A stretch of DNA of 62,608 nt from an uncultured Spirochaetales bacterium. Its GTDB lineage: Bacteria; Spirochaetota; Spirochaetia; Sphaerochaetales; Sphaerochaetaceae. Shown piece after piece: positions 16,083 through 24,081 of the stretch. The notes beneath the pieces were generated by a model, which worked only from the letters and a program-made list of their open reading frames with translations, was not told the origin of the DNA and did no database searches. The position numbers were made by a program, and so were the translations under genes. Where the stretch lies: the NCBI GenBank assembly GCA_934276485.1, contig CAKQTE010000134.1:1-62608 (forward strand). The letters run 5' to 3'. Every line of letters begins with the position of its first letter. Positions within the stretch are counted from its first letter, which is position 1.

Positions 16083-16778
16083 CTACAAAACCTTGGCTAT
16101 GAAATCTGCCCAAGATGAGGCACAAATATCTGCTTCTTTATATTGCTTTACACCATCGGAAAAAATCAGACAAGTATGCATTCCTGCTTTTTTGCTACCA
16201 ATAACATCTTTTGAATAGCTATCTCCAACGTAAAGAATTTCCTCTGGCTTTAGCTTTAGACTGTCTATTAAAGCTTTAAATGGCGTTCTGGATGGCTTGA
16301 AGTGACCTAGATCTTCAGATGAGATTACCTTTTCAAAATACTCCTCCAGTCCCATTGCCTTTAACTTTACGCCAATTGGGAAATCAGAAAGAGCTGCCAT
16401 TCTATAGCCAGCGCTTCTTAATCCATCAAGGGCTTTCTTTACATCCCTTGCACTCTTTATGGTTGCATATGACTTAATATATGAGTCATGGAGAATCAAT
16501 TTCTCCTTATCACGATATTTCTTCTGACTCTTTATATCATCATTGCCATAGAAGAACATTGCTCCTCTTCTTGATATCTCGTCATAGCTCATAGAAGGAA
16601 GATCCTTGTATCCATCTTCCTTTCTGATAGCTTTTCGCATCTTGTTGTATTTTAGGGCAAAAGGAAGATGGAAAAGGGATGCTCTCACAAGACGGACATC
16701 CATCTTCCATTTAGGATAGAAGGTTCCATCTATATCAAAGCAAACAGCCTTTATTTGATGATCAGAGGCATATCCCAT
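16083..16778 (-). CDS. HAD-superfamily hydrolase
   Basis: A 231-aa haloacid-dehalogenase-type phosphatase. All four motifs are present: FDIDGTF with the nucleophile Asp15 and acid Asp17, LSDFP (motif II), HFKPS with the Lys (motif III) and VGDSYSKDVIGSKKAG (motif IV). A helical cap sits between motifs I and II. The substrate is unknown. Its ATG overlaps the der stop codon (TAATG), implying translational coupling, and it is followed closely by the coiled-coil gene. Confidence 0.88.
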   Translation of the reverse strand: MGYASDHQIKAVCFDIDGTFYPKWKMDVRLVRASLFHLPFALKYNKMRKAIRKEDGYKDLPSMSYDEISRRGAMFFYGNDDIKSQKKYRDKEKLILHDSYIKSYATIKSARDVKKALDGLRSAGYRMAALSDFPIGVKLKAMGLEEYFEKVISSEDLGHFKPSRTPFKALIDSLKLKPEEILYVGDSYSKDVIGSKKAGMHTCLIFSDGVKQYKEADICASSWADFIAKVL

Positions 16779-18322
16779 TATCTTCCCTTCTTTTGCTTGC
16801 TGTTTCTGACAGCAACCTTTGCCTTTTCCTCTAGCTTGCCCATCTTGGCTTTGTTACCAAGCTTACCAGCAGTTCCTTTCTTTTTGTTCTTGTGTTCCTT
16901 GAGTTCTTTGACTTTCTTCTGAACATCTGCATCAACTTTCTTTGGTCCCTTGTCATTGAGAGATGCATTTCTACGTCTTTCTCTTAAAGAGATTTCAACA
17001 GGAATATATGAGAATCCAAAGTCCTTTCTGATACAGTTCTTCAAATATGAAACGTAGGTATCAGGAAACTGGGAAATTCTATTTACAAAGAACAGGAATC
17101 GTACTGGATTCTCGCTAATCTGTGTTCCATAAAGTACTTTATAGTGTCCAGCAGCTCCTCTTGGTGGCTCTTGCTCACTTGTCCAGCGCTTAAGAGCGTT
17201 ATTGACATCAGATGTATCGATTCTCTTATTAAGCTGTCTCCAAACTTGCCAAACCATATCCAATAGTTTTCCAATATCCTGACCTTCGAGTGCAGATATT
17301 GGCATCAATGGAGCAAAGTTCAGGATAGGGAACAGGAATCTAACTCTGTCCTTGATAGCTTCAAGCTCATTAGCCATACCAGATAGCTTATCAATTTTAT
17401 TGAGAACCAGGATAATTCCCTTTCCTCTTCTAACAATCAATTGCGCAATCTTCTTGTCCTGCTCTGCGAGTCCTTCCTTAACATCAACCATCAGCAATAC
17501 GACATCTGCTTCATCGATAGTCTTGATTGCTCTGTTTACAGAGTAATATTCAACATCCTCTTCAACTTTTGTCTTCCTTCTGATTCCTGCAGTATCGAGA
17601 ACAGTGTACTCAGTTCCCTTATAGACGAAGGTTCCTCTCATAACGTCTCTTGTTGTTCCTGCAATATCGGAAACAATTGAGATATCACGTCCTGTCAAGA
17701 GATTTGTAAGAGTGGACTTACCTGTATTAGGTTTGCCCATGATAGCTATCTTGATAGTTTCTGGCTCTTCTGGAATCTCCTCTGTTCTCTCCATGTTAAG
17801 CATTCCAAGAATAGTATCTTCAAGCTCTTCGATTCCAAGTCCATGTGCTGCTGATATTCCAACAACTCTCTGGTATCCATAGCTGAAGTAGTTCCAAACA
17901 AGGTCATCCCTAGTTGTATCGTCAACTTTGTTTACAGCAAGTACAACCTTGTCCGTATATGGCCTGAGCTCCTTCAATAGCATCTGATCTTCGCCTGTGA
18001 TCTCAGTTACATCCATCATGAAGATGATGATGTCACTCATTGATAGTAGGGAAAGAGACTTTTCTGAAACAGCAAAATCAAGTCCTTCCTTATCAAGCTT
18101 GACTCCACCTGAGTCAACAAGAGTTACAGGGTGGTTCCCCAAGAGCCAACGCTCTGGGATAGGATCGCGAGTAACTCCAGCTGTTGGATCTGTAATCGCT
18201 CTTCTTTTTCCAATCAGACGATTGAATAGTGTTGATTTGCCAACATTAGGTCTTCCTATGATGGAAATCAAAGGTAGATTTGTGTCGATGTCTGCCTTGT
18301 TTCTTATATCCAGTTTTTCCAT
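16778..18322 (-). CDS. der: GTPase Der (EngA)
   Basis: Essential double-GTPase for 50S ribosome assembly, 514 aa. The first G domain has GRPNVGKS (23-30), VDSGG and NKVD; the second has GKPNTGKST near residue 193, DTAGIRRK and NKID. A C-terminal KH-like domain follows. A Lys-rich tail of about 50 residues (KEHKNKKKG and similar) makes the protein somewhat longer than most Der proteins and may bind rRNA. It is the first gene of the der-HAD-coiled-coil unit. The ribosome binding site is weak (AAGG about 10 nt upstream). Confidence 0.96.
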   Translation of the reverse strand: MEKLDIRNKADIDTNLPLISIIGRPNVGKSTLFNRLIGKRRAITDPTAGVTRDPIPERWLLGNHPVTLVDSGGVKLDKEGLDFAVSEKSLSLLSMSDIIIFMMDVTEITGEDQMLLKELRPYTDKVVLAVNKVDDTTRDDLVWNYFSYGYQRVVGISAAHGLGIEELEDTILGMLNMERTEEIPEEPETIKIAIMGKPNTGKSTLTNLLTGRDISIVSDIAGTTRDVMRGTFVYKGTEYTVLDTAGIRRKTKVEEDVEYYSVNRAIKTIDEADVVLLMVDVKEGLAEQDKKIAQLIVRRGKGIILVLNKIDKLSGMANELEAIKDRVRFLFPILNFAPLMPISALEGQDIGKLLDMVWQVWRQLNKRIDTSDVNNALKRWTSEQEPPRGAAGHYKVLYGTQISENPVRFLFFVNRISQFPDTYVSYLKNCIRKDFGFSYIPVEISLRERRRNASLNDKGPKKVDADVQKKVKELKEHKNKKKGTAGKLGNKAKMGKLEEKAKVAVRNSKQKKGR

Positions 18323-18485
18323 ATCTATTTTGCCTTATATTCCATGCCCACCCTGTTGATGGGATATCGATTAGATTAAGATAATTGTATCTGCTTTTAC
18401 CATTTCTTCCAACAAGCACTTTCTCGCAACTTGTTTTCAGACCAAGAAAAAGAGCACTTCACTACTCTACAGGAATAATCAAAGC

Positions 18486-18513
18486 TTGAGAATAGTTAAC
18501 AACGTAATATGCA
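18486..18513 (+). promoter_or_regulatory. Promoter of the GerMN-domain gene
   Basis: -35 TTGAGA (18486-18491), 16-nt spacer, -10 TATGCA (18508-18513). The rest of the 253-bp gap between the divergent der and this gene shows only an AACAAG/CTTGTT inverted repeat near 18400-18432. Confidence 0.4.
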
Positions 18514-18575
18514 AGCTTCTTTGTGGACGAAAGAACTCTATTGCGAGAGAGAAAGCAAAAGAATAAGATTAAACC

Positions 18576-19127
18576 ATGAAAAAAAAGAGTGATAACAACA
18601 ATAAGCATTCCAGGATTCGTTATGCTTTGATCTTTTCCATTATATTGGCAATCTACATTTGTATTCTTTTGGTTATTGCTCTTCCGCAAATTAAATCAAA
18701 CATCGATAGCACATCTATTAAAGAACATGTGGCTCTATACAAGTCTCTTTGGAAGGAAAATGAGGAGTGGACAACTACTGTTTGCTACATGTATGACATC
18801 AATGGAGTCAAAGCGACAGAGCGAATGATCAAAACAAATGGAAATGATTATATGCATTCTGTAATGGAAAGCTTGCTACTCCCTTTGAGTGATGAAGAAA
18901 TAAAAATGGGCCTCGTGACATATATTCCAACTAAGACAAAGCTTATTGGAATTACTGTTAGCAAAGGATATGTCTTTGTCGAATTAAGCAATGATATCCT
19001 ATTCTCTTCAAACTTGGACAAGGCCATAAATCAGATAGAGATGACAATAAGGAATGCAATCAAGACAGAAGAGATATATATTATCTCAGATAAGGTCATA
19101 ATTAATAAGCCCTCAAACGAGGGCTAG
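18576..19127 (+). CDS. GerMN domain-containing membrane protein
   Basis: A 183-aa protein with a basic N-terminus, one membrane helix (about 17-38) and an extracytoplasmic domain. Residues about 105-165 (TKLIGITVSKGYVFVELSND and the following helix) match the GerMN fold, named from spore germination protein GerM but also found in non-sporulating bacteria. The function is unknown; an envelope role is inference. The ribosome binding site is poor. The last codons form half of a hairpin shared with the convergent ymdB end, and only 1 nt separates the two genes. Confidence 0.7.
   Translation: MKKKSDNNNKHSRIRYALIFSIILAIYICILLVIALPQIKSNIDSTSIKEHVALYKSLWKENEEWTTTVCYMYDINGVKATERMIKTNGNDYMHSVMESLLLPLSDEEIKMGLVTYIPTKTKLIGITVSKGYVFVELSNDILFSSNLDKAINQIEMTIRNAIKTEEIYIISDKVIINKPSNEG
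19108..19125. terminator. Shared stem-loop at convergent gene ends
   Basis: AGCCCTC, AAAC loop, GAGGGCT: a perfect 7-bp stem formed by the last codons of the GerMN gene and next to the ymdB stop. Read on the minus strand it is followed by TTATTAATTA, read on the plus strand by no T-run, so it would work better for ymdB. Confidence 0.45.
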
Positions 19128-19128
19128 G

Positions 19129-19911
19129 TCAGAATGTAAAGCGCTCGATGCTTAGAGCTTTTCCAGTTTTCTTGTCGCATTCAATAACAACACCCTGAAT
19201 AGAGCCCTTATCATCAGATACTTCACTCTTGAATGGAATCTGGGTCAATTGTCTCTCAATTGACAATGATGCCTTGAATCCAATAACACCATTTGTGTCT
19301 CCTGTGAGACCCAAATCTGTTATATAGGCACTTCCATTTGGAAGAATTCTCTCATCTGCTGTCTGCACATGTGTATGTGTTCCTACAACAGCTGATACTC
19401 TTCCATCTAAATAGAATGCCAAAGCTTCTTTTTCATCCGAGCTTTCTGCATGAAAGTCCACGAAAATCAAAGGAGTTTTCTTTCTGAGTCTCTCAACAGC
19501 CATTTCAACTTTCTTAAATGGATCATCGACATCATACATATCGACTCTACCTTGGCCATTTATGACTCCAATCTGTACATCTCCACACTCTTTTAATGTG
19601 TATCCTGTACCAACACATGGTTCTGGATAGTTTATTGGACGAAGAATGTCATCATTCTTTTCAAGAATTGGAAAGATGTCGTTCTTTTGCCAAATATGAT
19701 TTCCGCTTGTGATGACATCAATGCCCATCTTCTTCATATCGTTATAGTTTTCTATCGTGATTCCATAACCAGATGCAGCATTCTCACCGTTTACGATAAC
19801 GAATGAAACCTTCTTTTCCTTCACAATTGAAGAGAGCCCTAAGAAAAGGGCTCCCATACCGGATGAACCGGTTACGTCTCCAAGCATCATAACTCGGATT
19901 GTGTCACTCAT
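19129..19911 (-). CDS. ymdB: YmdB-family metallophosphoesterase
   Basis: A 260-aa calcineurin-like phosphoesterase. Metal-binding motifs are in place: MLGDVTGSSG, VNGENAASGYG, TSGNHIW, FVDFHAES and VGTHTHVQTAD. The Bacillus and Mycoplasma homologues hydrolyse 2',3'-cyclic nucleotides (and cAMP), which fits a role in clearing RNA-decay products. It overlaps the rny stop by 4 nt (ATGA), the common rny-ymdB arrangement, so the two are made together. Confidence 0.93.
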   Translation of the reverse strand: MSDTIRVMMLGDVTGSSGMGALFLGLSSIVKEKKVSFVIVNGENAASGYGITIENYNDMKKMGIDVITSGNHIWQKNDIFPILEKNDDILRPINYPEPCVGTGYTLKECGDVQIGVINGQGRVDMYDVDDPFKKVEMAVERLRKKTPLIFVDFHAESSDEKEALAFYLDGRVSAVVGTHTHVQTADERILPNGSAYITDLGLTGDTNGVIGFKASLSIERQLTQIPFKSEVSDDKGSIQGVVIECDKKTGKALSIERFTF

Positions 19912-21440
19912 TTTGCATACTCCACTACACGAGTTTCTCTGATAATGGTTACTTTGATCTTTCCTGGATATCTAAGTTCTGCTTCGATTCTAGAAGCAAT
20001 ACCTTGAGCTATCTTCTTAGCTTCTTCATCAGAAACCATATCGCTGTTAACCATTATTCTGAGCTCTCTTCCAGCTTGAATTGCAAATGCGTTATCAACA
20101 CCTTCAAAGCCTTTGGCAATGTTCTCCAAGGACTCCAATCTCTTGATATAGTTATCCAGGCTTTCTCTTCTAGCGCCAGGACGAGCAGCGGATATTGCAT
20201 CTGCAATCTGAACTATGATTGACTCAAGACAATTGACTTCAACGTCTCCATGGTGTGCAAGAACACAGTTAACGATCTTTGGATCCTCTCCAAGACGCTT
20301 AACAAGCTCTGCACCAAGCTCTGCATGGTTTGCTTCACTTTCGGTCTCAGCACCCTTACCAATATCGTGAAGAAGACCTCCACGCTTAGCAATCTCTGCA
20401 TCAGCGCCTACTTCAGATGCAATCATACCAGCAAGTATTGCAACTTCTTTTGAGTGCAATAGTACATTCTGACCATAGGATGTTCTGAAGTGTAGACGTC
20501 CTAGAGCTCTGATAAGCTCTGTGCCCATATTGTGGATTCCAAGATCGAAGACAACCTTCTCACCTTCATCCACGATGATTCTGCCAACTTCTTTGGAAAC
20601 TTTGTTAACAACTTCCTCGATTCTTGCAGGATGGATTCTTCCGTCCTGAACAAGACGCTCAAGAGCTACTCTAGCAATTTCCTTTCTGACAGGATCAAAG
20701 CATGAGATAACAACAGCTTCTGGAGTATCATCAATTATGATATCTACACCAGTGAGAGTCTCTAGAGTACGAATATTCCTACCTTCACGACCAATGATTC
20801 GTCCTTTCATCTCATCAGATGGCAAGCTAACACTTGTTGTTGTAATCTCACCAGAAACCTCAGTTGCAAGACGTTGAATGCTAGTTACTATGATATCTCT
20901 AGCCTTCTTGTCTGCCTGAAGTTGTGCTTCCTGCTCAATCTTGTTGATATAAACCTGACCATCATGCTCTGCTTTTTGGCGCATCATCTCAATGATTTGC
21001 TCTTCAGCTTGCTCTTTGGTCATTTGAGCAACATGCTCAAATTCCTTGTCCAAGAGAATCTTTCTTTCCTCTGCGTCCTTTTCTTTTTGACTTAGAGCTA
21101 AATCTCTCTCTCCTAGTTGTCGCTTAACAGCATCGATTTCCTGCTGCTTTTGATCAAGATTTTCTTCCTTTTGCAAAAGTCGTCTTTCACTCTTCTGCAA
21201 CTCAAATCGTCTCTCTCTAGCCTCGCTGTCTAGGGCTTGTTGCTCCTTTTGAAGCTTATCTCTAGCCTCTAGAATGATCTCTTTGGCTTTAGCTTCAGCA
21301 TTTTTGCAAGCATCTGCTTCTAAACGCTGAGCTTTCTGCTCAACAGAGGTCAACTTAAACTTTGCATAAATCCAACGGCCAATAAAGCCCGCTATAACAC
21401 CAGCTATACAACATAGGAGGGATATCCATAATGTAAACAT
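19908..21440 (-). CDS. rny: Ribonuclease Y
   Basis: Membrane-anchored endoribonuclease that initiates mRNA decay, 510 aa. It has an N-terminal transmembrane helix (LLCCIAGVIAGFIGRWIYA), a long coiled coil to about residue 190, a KH domain (KGRIIGREGRNIRTLE) and an HD catalytic domain (GGLLHDIGKG near residue 355, NHAELGAELV and LAHHGDVE further on). GGGAGG lies 9 nt upstream of the ATG. It has its own promoter, insulated from the ribosomal operon by a terminator, and is cotranscribed with ymdB. Its known partner RicT is at 6202-7230. Confidence 0.97.
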   Translation of the reverse strand: MFTLWISLLCCIAGVIAGFIGRWIYAKFKLTSVEQKAQRLEADACKNAEAKAKEIILEARDKLQKEQQALDSEARERRFELQKSERRLLQKEENLDQKQQEIDAVKRQLGERDLALSQKEKDAEERKILLDKEFEHVAQMTKEQAEEQIIEMMRQKAEHDGQVYINKIEQEAQLQADKKARDIIVTSIQRLATEVSGEITTTSVSLPSDEMKGRIIGREGRNIRTLETLTGVDIIIDDTPEAVVISCFDPVRKEIARVALERLVQDGRIHPARIEEVVNKVSKEVGRIIVDEGEKVVFDLGIHNMGTELIRALGRLHFRTSYGQNVLLHSKEVAILAGMIASEVGADAEIAKRGGLLHDIGKGAETESEANHAELGAELVKRLGEDPKIVNCVLAHHGDVEVNCLESIIVQIADAISAARPGARRESLDNYIKRLESLENIAKGFEGVDNAFAIQAGRELRIMVNSDMVSDEEAKKIAQGIASRIEAELRYPGKIKVTIIRETRVVEYAK

Positions 21441-21474
21441 TACGACTACCTCCCTAATTTACTTGATAGTTTGA

Positions 21475-21503
21475 ATAGTGAATCAAAGTTAGTCTACTGT
21501 CAA
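21475..21503 (-). promoter_or_regulatory. Promoter of rny-ymdB
   Basis: A perfect -35 TTGACA (21503-21498), 17-nt spacer and a weak -10 CACTAT (21480-21475). The start codon is about 35 nt further on. Confidence 0.5.
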
Positions 21504-21522
21504 GCACAACTAGTTTTTTGGT

Positions 21523-21557
21523 GAAAAAAAGAAAAACCGTCACTTTTACATGACGGC
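21523..21557 (-). terminator. Terminator of the ribosomal protein superoperon
   Basis: Minus strand: GCCGTCA pairs with TGACGGT around an 8-nt loop, then TTTTTCTTTTTTT. It ends transcription coming from rpoA-rplQ and separates it from rny. Confidence 0.9.
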
Positions 21558-21641
21558 TCAAGGTATAAACCTATTTTTTCTTCCCTCAGGAAGACTTCCA
21601 GCAGGGAGTAACCTACTTTCGATTACTTTGCTGAGGATCGA
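21558..21641 (-). other. Structured 3' untranslated segment after rplQ
   Basis: Between the rplQ stop and the terminator, about 84 nt can fold into nested stems on the minus strand: outer TCCTCAG with CTGAGGG, inner CAGC with GCTG, and AGTAA with TTACT. This is more pairing than a plain trailer needs. I recognise no known family. Confidence 0.3.
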
Positions 21642-22061
21642 CTATTTGTCAGCTTTCTTAGCCTTCTTAGCGTCCTTCTTCTCTGCTTTCTCTGTCTTTG
21701 ATGCTGTCTTTTCAACAAGCTCCAAAATTACCATTTCAGCAGCATCTCCAAGTCTGTAACCAGTCTTGAGAATTCTTGTGTAACCGCCCTCGCGCTCTGC
21801 GAACATTGGAGCGATTTCCTTGAAGAGCTTGTCTAGGACAGCTTCGTCATAAACAAACTTGGCAATCTCACGTCTATTGTGAACACTGTCAACCTTAGCG
21901 CGTGTGATCATCTTTTCAGCCACTTTTCTAACTTCAAGTGCCTTAGCCTTTGTGGTCTCGATTCTCTCATATCTGAAGAGAGATGTGACCATGTTGCGCT
22001 TTAGAGCCTTGCGTTCAGCAGACTTACGAGAAAGCGCATTGAATCCAACTCTATGCCTCAT
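21642..22061 (-). CDS. rplQ: 50S ribosomal protein L17
   Basis: bL17, 139 aa. The N-terminal 115 residues are the conserved domain (MRHRVGFNALSRKSAERKAL, NMVTSLF, GGYTRILKTGYRLGDAAEM). A Lys/Ala-rich tail of about 20 residues (KKDAKKAKKADK) extends past the usual end, as often seen in spirochaetes and actinobacteria. The ATG overlaps the end of rpoA by 11 nt, and GGAAG inside rpoA serves as the ribosome binding site. It is the last gene of the superoperon. Confidence 0.97.
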   Translation of the reverse strand: MRHRVGFNALSRKSAERKALKRNMVTSLFRYERIETTKAKALEVRKVAEKMITRAKVDSVHNRREIAKFVYDEAVLDKLFKEIAPMFAEREGGYTRILKTGYRLGDAAEMVILELVEKTASKTEKAEKKDAKKAKKADK

Positions 22062-23112
22062 TGTTCTCTACTTCCTTACTTTCTGGAACTTTAATAGATG
22101 TCTTTAATACACTGAAATCAGTCATGCCAAGAGTTAAGCCCCAATCTCTGAGCTTATCCTTAATCTCGGATAGAGACTTCTTACCGAAGTTTCTTGTCTT
22201 GCCAATTTCTTCTTCAGTCTTCTTTGCCAGATCTCCGATTGTCTTAATACCTGCATTCTTAAGGCAGTTAGAAGAACGAACTGTAAGCTCCAACTCCTCA
22301 ACTGGAGTATCGAGAAGCTTCTTGATTCTCTCTTCTTCCTCATCAACCTCTTCGGTTGTGCAAATCTTATCTTCATCAAAGTTAATGAAGATAGTGAAGT
22401 GCTCCTTAATGATCTTTGCAGCTTCACCAAGAGCATTCTCAGGAGAGATAGTACCATCTGTGAAAATCTCAAGTGTTAGCTTGTCGTAATCATTTCTCTG
22501 GCCTACTCTTGTTGGCTCGATAGCATACTTAACTCTCTTAACTGGAGAGAAGAATGCATCGATACTGATTGTGCCTGGTTCTTCTGAATACTTCTCATTA
22601 AGTTCTGAAGGTACATAACCGCGACCAAGGTCAATCTGAACTTCCATCTCAAGATCACAGTCATCCATCATTGTGAAGATAACTAGGTCCTTGTTGGTTA
22701 CAGTTACTTGATCTCTTTCGAAGTCTGCTCCAGTAATAACACCAGGTCCCTTACATGGGATTGTAATGATAGTACCTTCGCTTTCCTCTGGCATGCTAAT
22801 CTGCAATTTCTTAATGGCTGCGATGATATCAGCAATATCCTCTCTCACACCAGTGAGTGATTCATACTCTGATGTGACCATATGAGCTTCTCTAAGATCT
22901 GTGTTCGAGAATGTTGTAAAGCGGATTGCTGTTACAGCATAACCCTGGATTGAGGAAAGAAGTACTCTGCGAAGTGTATTACCTACAGTAGTTCCGAATC
23001 CTCTCTCGAAAGGGTAAGCCACGAACTTTCCATAATCTGGAGTTGCAACTGTATGATCATAGATGATGCCGTTAGGTCTCTTAAAGCCCTTAAGAAGATT
23101 TTTTCTAGCCAT
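22051..23112 (-). CDS. rpoA: RNA polymerase alpha subunit
   Basis: Alpha subunit, 353 aa, which dimerises to assemble the polymerase. The N-terminal domain shows the dimer interface (YPFERGFGTTVGNTLRRVLLSS), the C-terminal domain shows the helix-hairpin-helix (LTVRSSNCLKNAGIKTIGDL, RNFGKKSLSEI) that binds UP elements and activators. The opening MARKNLLKGFKRP is like treponemal alpha subunits. GGAG lies 5 nt upstream. It follows rpsK after 69 bp containing two hairpins, in the slot where rpsD lies in many other bacteria. Confidence 0.98.
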   Translation of the reverse strand: MARKNLLKGFKRPNGIIYDHTVATPDYGKFVAYPFERGFGTTVGNTLRRVLLSSIQGYAVTAIRFTTFSNTDLREAHMVTSEYESLTGVREDIADIIAAIKKLQISMPEESEGTIITIPCKGPGVITGADFERDQVTVTNKDLVIFTMMDDCDLEMEVQIDLGRGYVPSELNEKYSEEPGTISIDAFFSPVKRVKYAIEPTRVGQRNDYDKLTLEIFTDGTISPENALGEAAKIIKEHFTIFINFDEDKICTTEEVDEEEERIKKLLDTPVEELELTVRSSNCLKNAGIKTIGDLAKKTEEEIGKTRNFGKKSLSEIKDKLRDWGLTLGMTDFSVLKTSIKVPESKEVENNEA

Positions 23113-23132
23113 GGTTACTCCTATAATATTAT

Positions 23133-23174
23133 GCTACCGCTATGCGGCAGCCTCCATCAGGCGCTGTGCCTGAT
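23133..23174 (-). promoter_or_regulatory. Tandem hairpins between rpsK and rpoA
   Basis: Minus strand: ATCAGGC with GCCTGAT (7 bp, 5-nt loop), then GCTGCCGC with GCGGTAGC (8 bp, ATA loop), just upstream of the rpoA ribosome binding site. Neither is followed by a T-run. They may set rpoA translation or mark an RNA-processing site. Confidence 0.5.
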
Positions 23175-23181
23175 AGAAAAA

Positions 23182-23559
23182 TCAGACACGGCGAGTCTTG
23201 CGTGGACGACAGCCATTGTGTGGAATTGGAGTTACATCCTTGATGGACTTTACCTTCAATCCGATAACACCGAGGGTTCTGATTGCGCTTTCACGACCAA
23301 CTCCTGGTCCCTTTACGTAAACATTAACCTCTTTCAAGCCTGTGTCCATTGCCTTCTTAGCAGCTGTCTCACAAGTTACCTGAGCAGCATAAGGAGTGGA
23401 TTTCTTTGCACCGCGGAAACCAAGACCACCAGCAGAAGCCCAAGAAATTGCGTTACCAGCAAGATCGGTAACTGTAATGATTGTATTGTTGAAGGTTGCC
23501 TGGATGTATACGTTTCCTTCCAGAACTGTCTTCTTTACTTTTTTCTTTAAGTTAGCCAT
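23182..23559 (-). CDS. rpsK: 30S ribosomal protein S11
   Basis: uS11, 125 aa, on the platform of the small subunit near the mRNA exit. Conserved segments: IQATFNNTIITVTDLAGNAISW, GFRGAKKSTPYAAQ, VYVKGPGVGRESAIR and the basic HNGCRPRKTRRV end. Length is normal. It lies 13 nt after rpsM and before the rpoA leader hairpins. Confidence 0.98.
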   Translation of the reverse strand: MANLKKKVKKTVLEGNVYIQATFNNTIITVTDLAGNAISWASAGGLGFRGAKKSTPYAAQVTCETAAKKAMDTGLKEVNVYVKGPGVGRESAIRTLGVIGLKVKSIKDVTPIPHNGCRPRKTRRV

Positions 23560-23572
23560 TTCCTACCTTCCC

Positions 23573-23938
23573 TTATTTCTTCTTTCCTGCGACTGTCTTT
23601 TTTCTGCCCTTTCTTGTGCGAGCATTAGTCTTTGTTCTCTGACCTCTTACAGGAAGTCCCTTTCTGTGGCGAAGACCCCTGTAGCAGCCGATATCCATCA
23701 ATCTCTTGATGTTCAAAGCTACTTCAGTTCTGAGATGACCCTCAATCTTGTACTCTTCTTCAAGTACTGTTCTGATTTTACCGATATCCTCGCTGGACAA
23801 TGTGTTGATCCTAACATCTGGATCAATTCCAGTTTTTGCACAGATATCCATAGCTGACTTGTTTCCAATGCCATAGATATATGTAAGTGCGATCTTAACT
23901 GCCTTATTAGGCAAGTCAACACCTGCTATACGTGCCAT
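23573..23938 (-). CDS. rpsM: 30S ribosomal protein S13
   Basis: uS13, 121 aa, in the head of the small subunit, contacting the 50S subunit and P-site tRNA. Signature ARIAGVDLPNKAVKIALTYI, IGCYRGLRHRKGLPVRGQRT and a basic tail ending KKTVAGKKK. It directly follows rpmJ in the alpha-operon part of the cluster. Confidence 0.98.
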   Translation of the reverse strand: MARIAGVDLPNKAVKIALTYIYGIGNKSAMDICAKTGIDPDVRINTLSSEDIGKIRTVLEEEYKIEGHLRTEVALNIKRLMDIGCYRGLRHRKGLPVRGQRTKTNARTRKGRKKTVAGKKK

Positions 23939-23952
23939 TTTGGTCTCCTACC

Positions 23953-24066
23953 TTATTTCTGTCTCTGCTTGTGCTTTGGGTTCTCACAGATGATGCGAAC
24001 AACACCGCCACGCCTAATAACTTTACACTTGTCACAAATTGGTTTGACACTTGCTCTTACTTTCAT
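23953..24066 (-). CDS. rpmJ: 50S ribosomal protein L36
   Basis: bL36, 37 aa, found by direct translation. It begins MKVRASVKPICDKCKVIRRG and ends HKQRQK. The zinc ligands C11, C14, C27 and H32 are all present, so this is the zinc-binding form. It sits 15 nt after the secY stop. In many bacteria adk, map and infA lie between secY and rpmJ; none is present here. Confidence 0.97.
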   Translation of the reverse strand: MKVRASVKPICDKCKVIRRGGVVRIICENPKHKQRQK

Positions 24067-24081
24067 AGTTTAAGCTCCTAA

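Noticed and set aside
21560..21620. Second terminator in the rplQ trailer
   Set aside because: The stems there are not followed by a T-run; the true terminator is at 21523-21557.
23053..23550. 165-aa plus-strand ORF across rpoA and rpsK
   Set aside because: Opposite conserved genes and crossing the hairpin region; composition is that of a reverse-complement frame.
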